DNA of 64,000 bases from Butyrivibrio sp. MC2013 (GCF_000424585.1 NZ_AUKE01000008.1:124001-188000), one strand, 5' to 3'; positions 44,478-54,340 are shown, numbered from the stretch's first letter. Program-made: numbers and translations. Notes: a model not told the origin generated them from the letters alone.

Positions 44478-45764
44478 TTACTGCAATACTATTTCTGTTC
44501 CAACTTTTCCTTGGATAATACCTTTAAGGTTCTTGCCAAAGGATTCTACTAGCCCCAATTCACTTTCCACAAAAAACTTGCACCTATGATCAATTATTTT
44601 ACTATCATATATAGCCATATCTAACTCAATTTTCACATGTCCATGAATATCTGCTGGAAATAGTCTTATAGAAAACAATCGTTCCTTTTCTCTATTATTC
44701 CAATCATAACAGCAATTATAATTCTCAATATATGAAGCAAAACTATCTGATAATTGCAGTAGAGATTTTTCGTCCAAATATATATCCTGATATGCATTTA
44801 TATATTCATTATAGGCAATTACCCTTACTTCAAACATCATATAATCTTGCCATATTTTAGATATTTTTATGTTATCCACATCTACCTCATTTCTATTAAA
44901 TTTAAAATCATCAAATGCTTTTGTAACTACATTATATACAAAGTGTATCACCGTTCGAGTTCTATCACTATGTTCGATAACAGCCTGCATCTTAATCCAC
45001 CCCTCTTCCGCTAGCCAGCGAGTATCAGACATTATTATCATCTTAAGATGCTCAGCGTATTTTAAAGGATCAGACATAACTTGATGCATTGCCATTTGCT
45101 CATTTAGGTTATTTGCTACTATTCGTCCTGTACTTCCTCTTCCTAGAACTTCGACGGGATTGCCAACACATTGAACAATGTAATTATACTGATTTAGAAA
45201 TGTTACACCACCGCCTGTAACAAACAATCCAGTTATGCCAGACATAGAAACTAATGCAGGAGCTATCATATCTCCGCCTATAGTTCCAAGTATTCCTCCT
45301 GACAAAGCACCTGATATAACATACTTTGCTTTCTGCCATACATCTAATCCTTGATTGGTAGCAACAACATTTCCAACAATGCCGCCAATGGCCATGCCAA
45401 CCGCAGCTCCTACACCAATACAAATGGCAGCTGTTGTTATTACAAACTGGCCTGTGGAATCACACAGATTTACAGGATCATTACCGCAATATGCATATAC
45501 ATTGTATGCCGTCAGACCTGTGCCTGTGTCAAATACACCTGCTGTAAAATTAGGCTCAGGGCTTATGAACCTATGCGCTACCGGATCATAATATCTTGCA
45601 TTCAGGTAGCAGAAGCCAGTCTCCGCATCGTAGTAATAGCCTCTGTAACGGAGAGGGTTCCTGTCAAGGATTCCACTTGGATCAGATGTGGATGAAGCCT
45701 TGGTCACAGAGATGATGTTGCCCCAGAGGTCGTACTCATAGTTGCTTATGAGTTTTATTCAAAG
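44478..45764 (-). pseudogene. 5'-truncated Rhs tip with toxin-like domain fused to immunity-like domain
   Basis: No proper start exists: the Rhs frame (NYEYDLWGNIISVTKASS) opens right after a stop. From the GTG at 45707, residues 18-87 are the Rhs core (LRYRGYYYDAETGFCYLNAR, CGNDPVNLCDSTG), 90-180 a Gly/Ala-rich hydrophobic pretoxin stretch, and 189-271 resemble a C-terminal toxin module (NNLNEQMAMHQVMSDP, SDTRWLAEEGWIKMQAV, AFDDFKF). Residues 284-409 look like a separate immunity protein (WapI/DUF6228 style), read in the same frame with no stop between. It may come from loss of the toxin stop codon. Confidence 0.65.
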
Positions 45765-45832
45765 GTAAACCTAATATTATTGCCGGCAAGAAAAAGGCAT
45801 CTTACCGGCAATAATCTTGTATACAGCCCTGT

Positions 45833-46624
45833 TTATTTTTTGGTAATCACGATTTTGAATGCACCTTTTCCTTTACCTGTTTCAACAACAACTTCACTTC
45901 CGCTGGCATATCCAATCTGAAGCATATTCAAAAACTGATTACCTATCGCCATGAGACCATTTCTATCAGCAGTTATTCTTATTTCTTTATCCTTAATACT
46001 GACTGATACATCACTTTCTCCATAAATATCCTCCAAATATTGAAAAGAAACATCTTTTTTTACAACATGTTCGATATTTCTTTTACTGTTAGATCCATCT
46101 CTTTCTTTGTATTCTAATATATAAGAAAACAGTTCACTTTCATCAACAATTATATCACTGAATATCTGCAGTCCGTTGTTCTCAAAAAATGAAGCGCTTG
46201 GAAAATCCTTATTACGTTGTAGATACAGCCAATTAAGGTGTTCGTGAGAACAAGACGCAAACCATGCATAACCATTTTTATAAAATGCGATATCCATAGG
46301 ATAGTCGAATCCATCCCAGTCCCATAAGGTGGGAACTTCTGCTAATTGCTCATATACTTCCCGATCTGATTTGAACAAGTACAATTTGTATGACTTCTCA
46401 TCTTCATCAAGAATTGTTGTTCCGGGCCAACAGGTAACTGTCCTGCTTTCAATTTTATACTTTGATAAACTCTTTATCATTTTTTTAGCAGTACTATTAG
46501 CTTTACCATCTGGCTTGTAATAAATCAGTGAAAACTCATCACTGTAATCGATCAGGCATGAAAGAATTTTTTTCCATTTACTTTCATTCTCACAACCTTC
46601 TACATAATAAGAATAATACTTCAT
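45833..46624 (-). CDS. Orphan immunity-like protein, Imm32-like C-terminus
   Basis: The 263-residue protein has no signal or membrane helix. The first ~170 residues are unrecognised. The C-terminal ~55 (IRITADRNGLMAIGNQFLNM ... GSEVVVETGKG) resemble immunity proteins of the Imm32 type, an inference from pattern only. AAAGGA supports the ATG at 46624. It is AT-rich and lies directly upstream of the Rhs tip, fitting an immunity gene left from a former toxin. Confidence 0.6.
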   Translation of the reverse strand: MKYYSYYVEGCENESKWKKILSCLIDYSDEFSLIYYKPDGKANSTAKKMIKSLSKYKIESRTVTCWPGTTILDEDEKSYKLYLFKSDREVYEQLAEVPTLWDWDGFDYPMDIAFYKNGYAWFASCSHEHLNWLYLQRNKDFPSASFFENNGLQIFSDIIVDESELFSYILEYKERDGSNSKRNIEHVVKKDVSFQYLEDIYGESDVSVSIKDKEIRITADRNGLMAIGNQFLNMLQIGYASGSEVVVETGKGKGAFKIVITKK

Positions 46625-46755
46625 CGTATTTTCCTTTCCCCTCAAAAAAACAAAACATCTGTACACTCGCCTCTTCATCAAAAAAGCAGCAGTACAAAGG
46701 TCAAAGGCCGGTGTACTGCTTGATACTTTTCTTTAGCTTTGTTAATGATATGTAA

Positions 46756-47121
46756 TTAATTGATTCTTCCAATATACGCATCTGCTTCTATCTGAAGAGC
46801 TGTTGTTATTGGCCCCATATATTTTTTAGCTTTTTCAAGAATCAACCTATCATTTCCTAATATTTCCAGAGCTGTAGACAAAAAAACATCATGGAGTTTT
46901 TTATCAGCATAAATAGACACATCTTCAAAGTAACCAAATACTGCTTTTATCAACTCATCATCAGTATCTTTTTTCAAAATACCAATTACTTCAGGCATTA
47001 TAAAATCTTCAATAACAATCGTATCCAATCTTTCCCCATATTCATTTATATGTTCCTCAATATCTGTTTTCGTTCCAGGAAAAAATAATACCATCGTCTT
47101 TATAAAATCATCTGTAGTCAT
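46756..47121 (-). CDS. Small protein, probably immunity-like
   Basis: A 121-residue acidic, helical protein (MTTDDFIKTMVLFFPGTKTD ... KYMGPITTALQIEADAYI). The ending resembles small proteins (DUF7674-like) found beside Rhs and related toxins. That assignment is tentative. It is AT-rich like the other genes here. An ATGAGGAAC region provides the ribosome site. Confidence 0.6.
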   Translation of the reverse strand: MTTDDFIKTMVLFFPGTKTDIEEHINEYGERLDTIVIEDFIMPEVIGILKKDTDDELIKAVFGYFEDVSIYADKKLHDVFLSTALEILGNDRLILEKAKKYMGPITTALQIEADAYIGRIN

Positions 47122-47356
47122 AGCCTAGTTCCTCATTTTACGAATAGAGCAATTGATTTTTCTAAGTCATACACCAAAGCTTCCACAATATCTAAATCAT
47201 TAAGCCCAAATTCTCCTGAAGCAATGAGCTTATATAAGCCTATAAGCCTTTCTTGAGCTTTTTGCAAATATTCGTATAGAGCTTCTTTTTATCCTCAGTG
47301 GTCTTGGAGGTGGCTCCAGCTTGGCTGCGTAAAAACAGCGTACCGGTCAGACCCAC
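47122..47356 (-). pseudogene. Gene remnants in shifted frames
   Basis: One frame reads TLFLRSQAGATSKTTEDKKK and ends after KKLKKGL. Another reads KEALYEYLQKAQERLIGLYK and IVEALVYDLEKSIALFVK, stopping just before the 121-residue gene. Neither has a start. They look like the frame-shifted end of an Rhs tail or immunity gene. Confidence 0.45.
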
Positions 47357-48349
47357 TCACAGATCATTCTTAAGGATTGAGAAGCCGATCTGCTCAGCAT
47401 TGACCAGGCCGTAGTTGACAGATACAACCACCGCGCGCTTCGTCTCTCTGTTTATTCCTATAAAGGAGTTAAATGCGCCTGCAGATCCTGTATGCCAGCT
47501 TACAGGCATATCCTTTTCCAATCTCCAGCTCAGGCCACTGTCAGCATTCTTTTCACACGGGCCGTGTACCTCATGACAAGCAGACAGATAAGGCTTTGAG
47601 CCATCAAGGTTGATCTGTGCATAGGTGAGCAGATCATCCACAGTAGCACACAGGCCTCCTGCAGGAGCGATCACATCTTCCTTTTCCCACTGCCAGCAGC
47701 GACAGGGCTGATCCTTTTTGTCGTAACCGGGCATAGATACATTGCCCAGGAAGGTATTCTTAAGGCCCAGATCTTCTTTGATATAGCGGTTCATACTATC
47801 CCAGTAGCCTTCGCCGTTTATCTGGCCTACTATGTATCCCAGGATACCTATGCCTATATTTGAATACACAAAGTCATAGGTCTTATCCTCCAGCACTGTA
47901 TCGCGGATGATCTTCATCATATCATCCACTTTAGGATAGCCCCTGAAAGGATTGGTATGGAATAGTCCGCCTTCTCTATTCATATTCAGCAGCACAGGAA
48001 GCGTGGTCCAGAAGGTATAGGGCTGCGTCTTAAAGCCTGACGAATGAGAGGCCAGCCTCTCCAGGGTTGGATAATAACGCTCAGGCAGTCCCGGGATATA
48101 TTTATCTATACCCGCTGACAATTCCAGCTTACCCTCAGACAGATATTTTGCCAGAAGTGACGCAGTAAAAGTCTTGCAGATAGAGCCAACTGCATATATC
48201 TTGTCTATGTCTCCATCTTCTTTTCTGTCAGGACCAAAGTGACTGATTTCTTTGTTTCCATCCTTCAAAAGCCCAATAGTCAGCTCCACATGCTGTCTTT
48301 TCTTATAGAGCTTGTCTATTTCCTGTGAAGTAGCAGCTGAAAAAACCAT
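47357..48349 (-). CDS. Serine hydrolase (class C beta-lactamase / PBP-like)
   Basis: The 330-residue protein has the active-site SxxK in VGSICKTFTASLLAKYL, the YSN triad (VYSNIGIGILGY) and HTG (SWHTGSAGAFNS). It belongs to the beta-lactamase family 12 of esterases and peptidases. No signal peptide is seen, so a cytoplasmic esterase or peptidase is likely. The substrate is unknown. GAGGAGGGG precedes the ATG. It follows thiN by 27 bp. Confidence 0.9.
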   Translation of the reverse strand: MVFSAATSQEIDKLYKKRQHVELTIGLLKDGNKEISHFGPDRKEDGDIDKIYAVGSICKTFTASLLAKYLSEGKLELSAGIDKYIPGLPERYYPTLERLASHSSGFKTQPYTFWTTLPVLLNMNREGGLFHTNPFRGYPKVDDMMKIIRDTVLEDKTYDFVYSNIGIGILGYIVGQINGEGYWDSMNRYIKEDLGLKNTFLGNVSMPGYDKKDQPCRCWQWEKEDVIAPAGGLCATVDDLLTYAQINLDGSKPYLSACHEVHGPCEKNADSGLSWRLEKDMPVSWHTGSAGAFNSFIGINRETKRAVVVSVNYGLVNAEQIGFSILKNDL

Positions 48350-48376
48350 TTGATCCCCTCCTCAAAAATACCTTCA

Positions 48377-49036
48377 TCACCATTCGGCCACTATAAGCAG
48401 GCTCCCCTTTTGCACTTCAACGCTCCCTGCTCTGTCAGCAAGGAAGCTATTGCTGACGCCTATGGGAAAATCAGCAGTTATAATGCCGTCCTCCATTTCA
48501 TATTCCATATCCTTTATGGTCACGTGCTCAGCCTTATCTCCCAGGGCAAATACAGAGAGATAGCCTGTCATACCCGCTTTAAAATCTATCTTTTCGTCTT
48601 CAGCGACCATGATCATGGATTTCTCATCCATGATATAGCCCTTGCCACCTCTGTGCTTGATATAGAGAAGTGTCTGTATATTAGCCAGGCTGTGGGACAC
48701 TCTGTTTCCGCCCAGAGCCCCATAGATATAGAACTTTCTGTAGCCCCTCTTAAAGCCCTCCTTGACTGCAGCCATGGTGTCGGTGTCATCCTTGTGCTCG
48801 CTTAGCCTGATGATCCTGTCAGGATCAGAAGCAGCTATCTCCGCCATGCTGCGCAGATCATCCGGCGAATCCTTGAGAGAGTCAAAATCACCTATGATCA
48901 GATCAGGAAGTATCCCCATGAGATTCAGATAACGAAAGCCTCTGTCACAGGCTATGAGGTAATCGCCATCAGCCCTGTCCAGCTCAACAGGTACAAAAGA
49001 GCCGGCAGCAACGATCACGCATTTAGCTTCAGCCAT
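48377..49036 (-). CDS. thiN: Thiamine pyrophosphokinase
   Basis: This enzyme makes thiamine pyrophosphate from thiamine and ATP. The 219-residue protein has IACDRGFRYLN, IIGDFDSLKDSP, the catalytic HKDDTDTM and GALGGNRVSHSLANIQTLL. Its start overlaps the stop of the TPR gene by one base (TGATG) and uses GGAGG encoded there. In other Firmicutes it is often near the rsgA-rpe genes; here the neighbour differs. Confidence 0.94.
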   Translation of the reverse strand: MAEAKCVIVAAGSFVPVELDRADGDYLIACDRGFRYLNLMGILPDLIIGDFDSLKDSPDDLRSMAEIAASDPDRIIRLSEHKDDTDTMAAVKEGFKRGYRKFYIYGALGGNRVSHSLANIQTLLYIKHRGGKGYIMDEKSMIMVAEDEKIDFKAGMTGYLSVFALGDKAEHVTIKDMEYEMEDGIITADFPIGVSNSFLADRAGSVEVQKGSLLIVAEW

Positions 49037-50718
49037 CATCTACCTCCAATACCGGACTTGTTTATTCCCAGATCATCTTCGTCCACAGGTGCCATATAGC
49101 CCCAGTTCTCTGTTACTCTGGTCACCTTGCTGCTAATAGACAGAGCTCTGGTGCTGGTAAATGTAAATATATATTTATAAGCTTCTGACTTTTTGGCCTC
49201 TTCTAATTCTTCTGATCCTTCAATTTCTTCTGATCCTTCAATTTCTTCTGAAGCTTCTATATCATCTGACTCTTCTGTCTCAGCCGGATCTTCAAGAATA
49301 TCAGATTCATCTATACCTTCCACATCTTCATCCGGATCTTCAAGAATATCGGATTCATCTATACCTTCCACATCTTCATCCGGATTCATCTTAGCTTCTG
49401 CATTTATGATATCCTCATTGGGCACTGCCTCTATCTCATAGGTCATGTGAGGATAGTAGCCCCCCTTAGAAGAGGGTTCATACATCATCTGCACTACGCT
49501 GTATTTAGGCGAAGACTTATATCCGCCCTTTTGATATGCCAGGTATACATCCGGTTCCATATAGAGGGTAAATATACCTTCTTCGCCGGCATATTCATCA
49601 AAATCAGGATAATGATAAGTCCATTCATTATTGGTCAGAGACAGGATAACACCGTCAAAGGAGAATCTGACCACGGTATCCAGCTCCAGTCTCTTATCAC
49701 CACCTCTTTCCAGGCGGCTGCGAAGCTTTATGAGTTTATTGCTGACCATAAAGTCTCTTAGAGATCCCAGGTCATCATCCACTGTGCTCCTGATTCCATC
49801 AAATACAGCCTTATTCTCTGCCGAGTTGATAAGGCATTCTCTCAGAGTCTCAATACGCTTTTCCTCACCCAGTACATTCTCAGCTTTATCCAGAAGTTCT
49901 GCATACTCTTCCACATATGCATCATCTATCCAGATCACCCTTCCCTCTGGAATGGTATACATACCTATGATCGTAGCCAGGTCATCATTTGGCGCTGCCT
50001 CATAGATCTCTATCATGCTGTCCAGGGTATCCGCATACTCAGTAAAGGATGAATCAGATCCATCTCCGCTCCAAAAGAGTGTACTTTCCCCGCTGCTGTT
50101 CTTCTCAGTCATGCAATAGGTATAAAGAGTGGATAAGAGGTCAAGAGCATCCTGATTGTCTTTGTCAAGATTGAGAACTTCCAGCGCATCAGTCGCTGCT
50201 TCAAAAGAATGAAGGACTCTGTCCTCTTCATCTGCCGCATTCATCTGATCTACCACATCATTGAGCTTAAGGGAAATATAATTGGACAAAAGATCTTCAT
50301 CACCGGTATTCTGCCATCCCTTAAACAACACCACTTCCATGGACTCTGTATCATTAACATCCATGTAGCAGCTTACCAGCTTCTGATAAGCAAGTAGAGA
50401 TGATGAATCAGCCTTGATAGCCTTTTCATAATGCTCTATGGCTTTATTATAGTCTTTTTTCTTCTCGGCATTTTCCGCAAGAGCCATTTCTCTGGCAAGC
50501 CTTACAGAAGACATATTTGCATATAGCAGATAGGAACCATAGGCCAGGCCTATGCCCAGTACTATGATCAATAATATCTGAATTATATCAAAAGCTTTCG
50601 GACCATGCTTTTCTTTATCTACAGTTTCCTTATCTGCCGCTTCTATATCCGCAGATTTTTTTTCCTTATCTGCAGTATCCTTCTTATCTTCAATTTCTTT
50701 ATCAAGCTTATCTGACAT
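49036..50718 (-). CDS. Membrane-anchored TPR protein with acidic repeat region, function unknown
   Basis: The 560-residue protein has a charged cytoplasmic N-terminus (1-42), one membrane helix (about 45-67) and TPR-like helices (AENAEKKKDYNKAIEHYEKA, about 80-115). A mostly extracellular remainder contains an acidic low-complexity region. That region holds two copies of a 16-residue unit (DEDVEGIDESDILED) and three of a Glu-rich hexamer. The ATG at 50718 follows GGAG. It is first in the operon with thiN and the serine hydrolase. Confidence 0.85.
   Translation of the reverse strand: MSDKLDKEIEDKKDTADKEKKSADIEAADKETVDKEKHGPKAFDIIQILLIIVLGIGLAYGSYLLYANMSSVRLAREMALAENAEKKKDYNKAIEHYEKAIKADSSSLLAYQKLVSCYMDVNDTESMEVVLFKGWQNTGDEDLLSNYISLKLNDVVDQMNAADEEDRVLHSFEAATDALEVLNLDKDNQDALDLLSTLYTYCMTEKNSSGESTLFWSGDGSDSSFTEYADTLDSMIEIYEAAPNDDLATIIGMYTIPEGRVIWIDDAYVEEYAELLDKAENVLGEEKRIETLRECLINSAENKAVFDGIRSTVDDDLGSLRDFMVSNKLIKLRSRLERGGDKRLELDTVVRFSFDGVILSLTNNEWTYHYPDFDEYAGEEGIFTLYMEPDVYLAYQKGGYKSSPKYSVVQMMYEPSSKGGYYPHMTYEIEAVPNEDIINAEAKMNPDEDVEGIDESDILEDPDEDVEGIDESDILEDPAETEESDDIEASEEIEGSEEIEGSEELEEAKKSEAYKYIFTFTSTRALSISSKVTRVTENWGYMAPVDEDDLGINKSGIGGR
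49207..49260. repeat. 18-bp tandem repeat inside the TPR gene
   Basis: TTCTTCTGATCCTTCAAT occurs at 49207-49224 and 49225-49242, with a diverged third copy to 49260. It encodes the Glu-rich hexamers. Confidence 0.85.
49284..49386. repeat. 48-bp tandem repeat inside the TPR gene
   Basis: Two nearly identical 48-bp units (49284-49331 and 49332-49379; one base differs) and the start of a third encode the 16-residue acidic repeat. Confidence 0.9.
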
Positions 50719-50795
50719 CAATTACTCCAAACTACTGACCAATCTACTTAAATATACTAAGGGCTAGCCAAAAGCCCCTAGGCAGCCCCTTTAGC

Positions 50796-51155
50796 TCATA
50801 CCCTGTCCACATCTCTTGCGGATATCAGGTCTGCACCGCTGCCGCATATATCCTTTATTATCACATCACCTATATGTACAGGTGCTTCCACGCTGCAGGC
50901 ATGGACTTTTTCCATGATCTCCATGATCATACCCTTTTTGATATCCCTGGATGTTTTAACGGGAAGCCTGGCTACCACGCCACCGTTTATTTTAACACTA
51001 GCTGTCAATATTCGGGTAGGATCAGTCACCTCTTTTTTGCCATAGTCTGCGCCTCTCTGACAGGTATTGCCCGTCACATTTACTTCCGAGCCATCTATAG
51101 TCACCGTAAGATTGCAGCCCAAAGGGCAGCCTATACATATCAGCTCTCTTGTCTC
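50796..51155 (-). CDS. DUF1667 protein of the glycerol-3-phosphate-dehydrogenase-like operon
   Basis: The 119-residue protein has cysteine motif CIGCPLGCNLTV and a further Cys in NTCQRGADYG, typical of DUF1667. It is the usual third partner of the two flavoproteins upstream. The cysteines may hold an iron-sulfur cluster or pass electrons. GGAGG precedes the ATG. A large cloverleaf-like repeat separates it from the flavoprotein gene. Confidence 0.9.
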   Translation of the reverse strand, partial: ETRELICIGCPLGCNLTVTIDGSEVNVTGNTCQRGADYGKKEVTDPTRILTASVKINGGVVARLPVKTSRDIKKGMIMEIMEKVHACSVEAPVHIGDVIIKDICGSGADLISARDVDRV

Positions 51156-51262
51156 CATAATATCCTCCATGCCAACTAAGTCCATAGCACCTTTTGCCTA
51201 GGGGCTATAATCATAAGACCCTTGTATAATGCAATAGTCAGTCCATGATACAGTTATCAGTC

Positions 51263-51405
51263 GTTACTATTCACAGTAGAATCACGCACTAGCTGCGTGA
51301 TTCGTGAGAATATGATACAAGAGTGAGGGGCGATCTTTTGCGAAGCAAAACTATAATATCGCCCCGAATGTTACTATGAGCAGTCGTAAGACTGTGAATA
51401 GTAAC
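51263..51405. repeat. Cloverleaf-like inverted repeat between the flavoprotein and DUF1667 genes
   Basis: Outer arms GTTACTATTCACAGT / ACTGTGAATAGTAAC (51263-51277, 51391-51405) pair perfectly over 15 bp. Inside are GAATCACGCA / TGCGTGATTC (51279-51303) and GGGGCGAT / ATCGCCCC (51327-51365). The latter encloses TTTTGC-GAA-GCAAAA. No T-tract follows. It begins 3 bases after the flavoprotein stop. Confidence 0.8.
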
Positions 51406-51407
51406 TA

Positions 51408-52667
51408 TCAGTCTTCAATACCCAGCCTGATCTCTTTGATATCATCTCTTCCGTTAAAGGAATCCTTTTTGATCACTATCTGCTCCATTTCTCCGGGAGC
51501 CATGACCCTCTTATTCACTGAAGATACCTTATCATCATCATAGTAGAGGCAGAGCTTCTTGTCCTTTATGACTGATCCTACTCTGAACCTGACAGTCAGC
51601 TTATCGTCCATTTCCAGGGTATCTATAGACTGGGGAACAGTGTATCTCACGCCGCCAAAAGTCACAACAGGCACTGTCCTGTGCTGAGAAGCAGATGACC
51701 TTTTGATATAAAGAGCAGCGCTTCTTCCTGCATGAGCAGCCTCTTCGGACACATAATCCACCAGGTCATGTACATGCAGCACATTGCCGCAGGCAAAGAC
51801 TCCGGGAATAGTAGTTTCCAGGCTGTCTGTAACAGCAGGTCCCTTGGTTGCAGGACATATCTGCGCCCCCATAGCTCTTGTAAGCTCATTTTCCGGCAAA
51901 AGACCGCAGGACAACAGCAGGGTATCTGCTTCATAGAATTTCTCAGTACCCGGGATAGGCTTTGAAGCAGCATCCACCTCTGATATCTCTATACCCTCCA
52001 CTCTCTCCTTGCCTTTGATATCTGTAACAGTATGGCTAAGAAGAAGGGGAATATCATAATCCTCAAGGCACTGAACTATATTACGCCTAAGGCCTCCGGA
52101 ATAAGGCATAAGCTCTGCCACAGCCAGCACCCTGGCTCCTTCAAGTGTCATGCGCCTGGCCATAATAAGGCCTATATCTCCGGATCCCAGGATCACTACT
52201 TTCCTGCCTACCAGGTAGCCTTCTATATTCATCAGTCTCTGCGCTGTACCTGCTGTGTAGATGCCTGCAGGCCTGTAGCCGGGTATGTTAAGAGCGCCCC
52301 TGGGCCTTTCCCTGCAGCCCATAGCCAGTATCACAGCCCCGGCCTTAATAGTCTCTATCCCTCTGTCACGTGACATGCAGGTCACCACCCTGTCAGCTGA
52401 CAGATCCAGGACCATGGTATTTAGTCTGCATTCTATATTTTGCTCCCTGACCTGACTGATGTATCTTGCTGCATACTCAGGGCCTGTGAGCTCCTCTTTA
52501 AAGGTATGAAGGCCAAATCCGTTGTGGATGCACTGATTCAGTATGCCTCCAAGGAATCTGTCCCTTTCCAGTATCAGTATATCCTCTGCGCCGTTTTGCC
52601 TTGCTGCAGCTGCAGCTGCAAGTCCTGCAGGTCCGCCGCCTATAATGACTATCTCTCTATTCTCCAT
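51408..52667 (-). CDS. FAD/NAD-dependent oxidoreductase (GlpB-like partner)
   Basis: The 419-residue flavoprotein has the FAD site IVIIGGGPAGLAAAAAARQ, the NAD site VVILGSGDIGLIMARRM and GVFACGNVLHVHD. It resembles the second flavoprotein of anaerobic glycerol-3-phosphate or hydroxyproline/sarcosine-type dehydrogenase complexes. AGGAGG-like GGAGG precedes the ATG at 52667. It follows the dehydrogenase gene by 16 bp, so the two are probably co-translated. Confidence 0.88.
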   Translation of the reverse strand: MENREIVIIGGGPAGLAAAAAARQNGAEDILILERDRFLGGILNQCIHNGFGLHTFKEELTGPEYAARYISQVREQNIECRLNTMVLDLSADRVVTCMSRDRGIETIKAGAVILAMGCRERPRGALNIPGYRPAGIYTAGTAQRLMNIEGYLVGRKVVILGSGDIGLIMARRMTLEGARVLAVAELMPYSGGLRRNIVQCLEDYDIPLLLSHTVTDIKGKERVEGIEISEVDAASKPIPGTEKFYEADTLLLSCGLLPENELTRAMGAQICPATKGPAVTDSLETTIPGVFACGNVLHVHDLVDYVSEEAAHAGRSAALYIKRSSASQHRTVPVVTFGGVRYTVPQSIDTLEMDDKLTVRFRVGSVIKDKKLCLYYDDDKVSSVNKRVMAPGEMEQIVIKKDSFNGRDDIKEIRLGIED

Positions 52668-52683
52668 ATATACCTCCGAAGGC

Positions 52684-54108
52684 TTATTCTGCTTTGATAA
52701 GTTCAGAGCCTTTCCTGTTCTTGCATACACTTGTCATATCTATACCCAGTTCTTCTGCCAGGATCTCCATGGTCCTGGGAGTGCAAAAGCCTGCCTGGCA
52801 CCTGCCCATTCCGGCTCTGACCCTGCGCTTGACGCCGTCCATTGATACGGCTCCCGGCTTTCTCCTGATAGCTTCCCTGATCTCGCCCTCGGATATGCCC
52901 TCACATCTGCAGACAATAGCACCATAGGAAGGATTGGACCTGATATACTCAGCTCTCTCATCGGGGCTCATCTCAGAAGGAGAAGGGATAGCCCGCCTCT
53001 TTCTGATCAGATTATCCTTTTGGCCTGCTCCAAGATATTCAGCGATCTTAGCTGCCAGATATTCACCTATTGCAGGAGCTGCAGTTAGTCCCGGAGACTC
53101 TATACCTGCTGCGTCAAAAAAGCCTGCGGCATCATCGCACTCTCCCACTACAAAATCTCCCCCTTCTTCATGGGCACGAAGTCCGGAAAAAGATGTGATA
53201 GTATTGTAAAAAGGAATATCCTTAACAAGGTCTGACGCCTTTGCAGTCAGCTCTTCAAGGCTGCCGGCATGTGTAGCAGTCTCCTCTTTGTCATCTACAT
53301 CATCTGCAGTAGGACCTGCCAGTAGATTGCCATGGACGGTAGGCGATACCAGAACACCTTTACCCATCTTGCCCGGTAACAGGAAGATGGTATGGCTCAC
53401 ATGATCACCAGCCTCCTTGTCCATAAGCTTGTATTCACCCTTTCTGGCTGTGATATGAAGCTTATTATCGGATACCATATTGTGGATAGCATCTGCATAT
53501 ACACCTGCAGCATTGACTACGACTCTGGTCAGGATATCTCCCTTGCCGGTCTTTACGAGATATCCGTCCTCCTGTTTTATGATATCCTCTACCTTGCAAT
53601 CCATGATAAATTCCGCACCATTGGCAGCTGCATTCTCAGCCATGGCTATAGTTAGTCCAAATGGGCATACTATAGCACCGCTCTCAGCAAGGAGGGCCAT
53701 ATAGAGTTCATCTGTAAGACCCGGCTCAATAGCCCTTGCTTCATCAGCTGTGAGAAGCTTTAGTCCCTCTACGCCGCCCTTAATACCGTTCTCGTACACT
53801 TTCCTCAGCTGAGGCTCATCCTCTTTGTATTTGCACAGCACCATAGACCCGTTGCGCTTATAGGGAAAGTCCAGCTCCTTAGACAGCTCTTCCATCATCT
53901 TGCTGCCCGCAATGTTAAACTTCTGCTTTAAAGAACCGAAACTAGCATCAAAGCCCGCATGCACTATGGCACTGTTGGCCTTGGAGGTCCCGGAGCAGAC
54001 ATCCTCTTCTTTATCAACAAGCATCACTTTAATATCATAAAAAGACAAAAACCTTGCAACAGAGCAGCCCACTACTCCGCCGCCAATAATAAGAACGTCA
54101 GTCTTCAC
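52684..54108 (-). CDS. FAD-dependent glycerol-3-phosphate-dehydrogenase-like protein with BFD-type iron-sulfur domain
   Basis: The 474-residue protein has an FAD-binding DAO domain (VLIIGGGVVGCSVARFL, SAIVHAG, GLRAHEEGGDFVVGE) and a C-terminal [2Fe-2S] domain with CRCEG and RCQAGFC. This matches the GlpA type in Firmicutes, though lactate or other hydroxyacids are possible substrates. No glycerol kinase or facilitator is in the window. It is first of the three-gene operon. Confidence 0.88.
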   Translation of the reverse strand: MKTDVLIIGGGVVGCSVARFLSFYDIKVMLVDKEEDVCSGTSKANSAIVHAGFDASFGSLKQKFNIAGSKMMEELSKELDFPYKRNGSMVLCKYKEDEPQLRKVYENGIKGGVEGLKLLTADEARAIEPGLTDELYMALLAESGAIVCPFGLTIAMAENAAANGAEFIMDCKVEDIIKQEDGYLVKTGKGDILTRVVVNAAGVYADAIHNMVSDNKLHITARKGEYKLMDKEAGDHVSHTIFLLPGKMGKGVLVSPTVHGNLLAGPTADDVDDKEETATHAGSLEELTAKASDLVKDIPFYNTITSFSGLRAHEEGGDFVVGECDDAAGFFDAAGIESPGLTAAPAIGEYLAAKIAEYLGAGQKDNLIRKRRAIPSPSEMSPDERAEYIRSNPSYGAIVCRCEGISEGEIREAIRRKPGAVSMDGVKRRVRAGMGRCQAGFCTPRTMEILAEELGIDMTSVCKNRKGSELIKAE

Positions 54109-54340
54109 ATTGGCCTCCTTGACATAACCCTATCATCACTGTTTATTCGTTTTCAGATCGTGAACAATTACAATTTGTTTGTAAGTCCATAAACTCTGAC
54201 ATAAAAGTTATTTTCTGACATATATACCTATTGTAGCACAATAATAAGGGCTATTGACGCTATATGTTACAATGAATCACGTACATCAATTAAGCGATAA
54301 ACTATATAGAATGTAATACGGCTCAAGGAGTGAACAAGTA

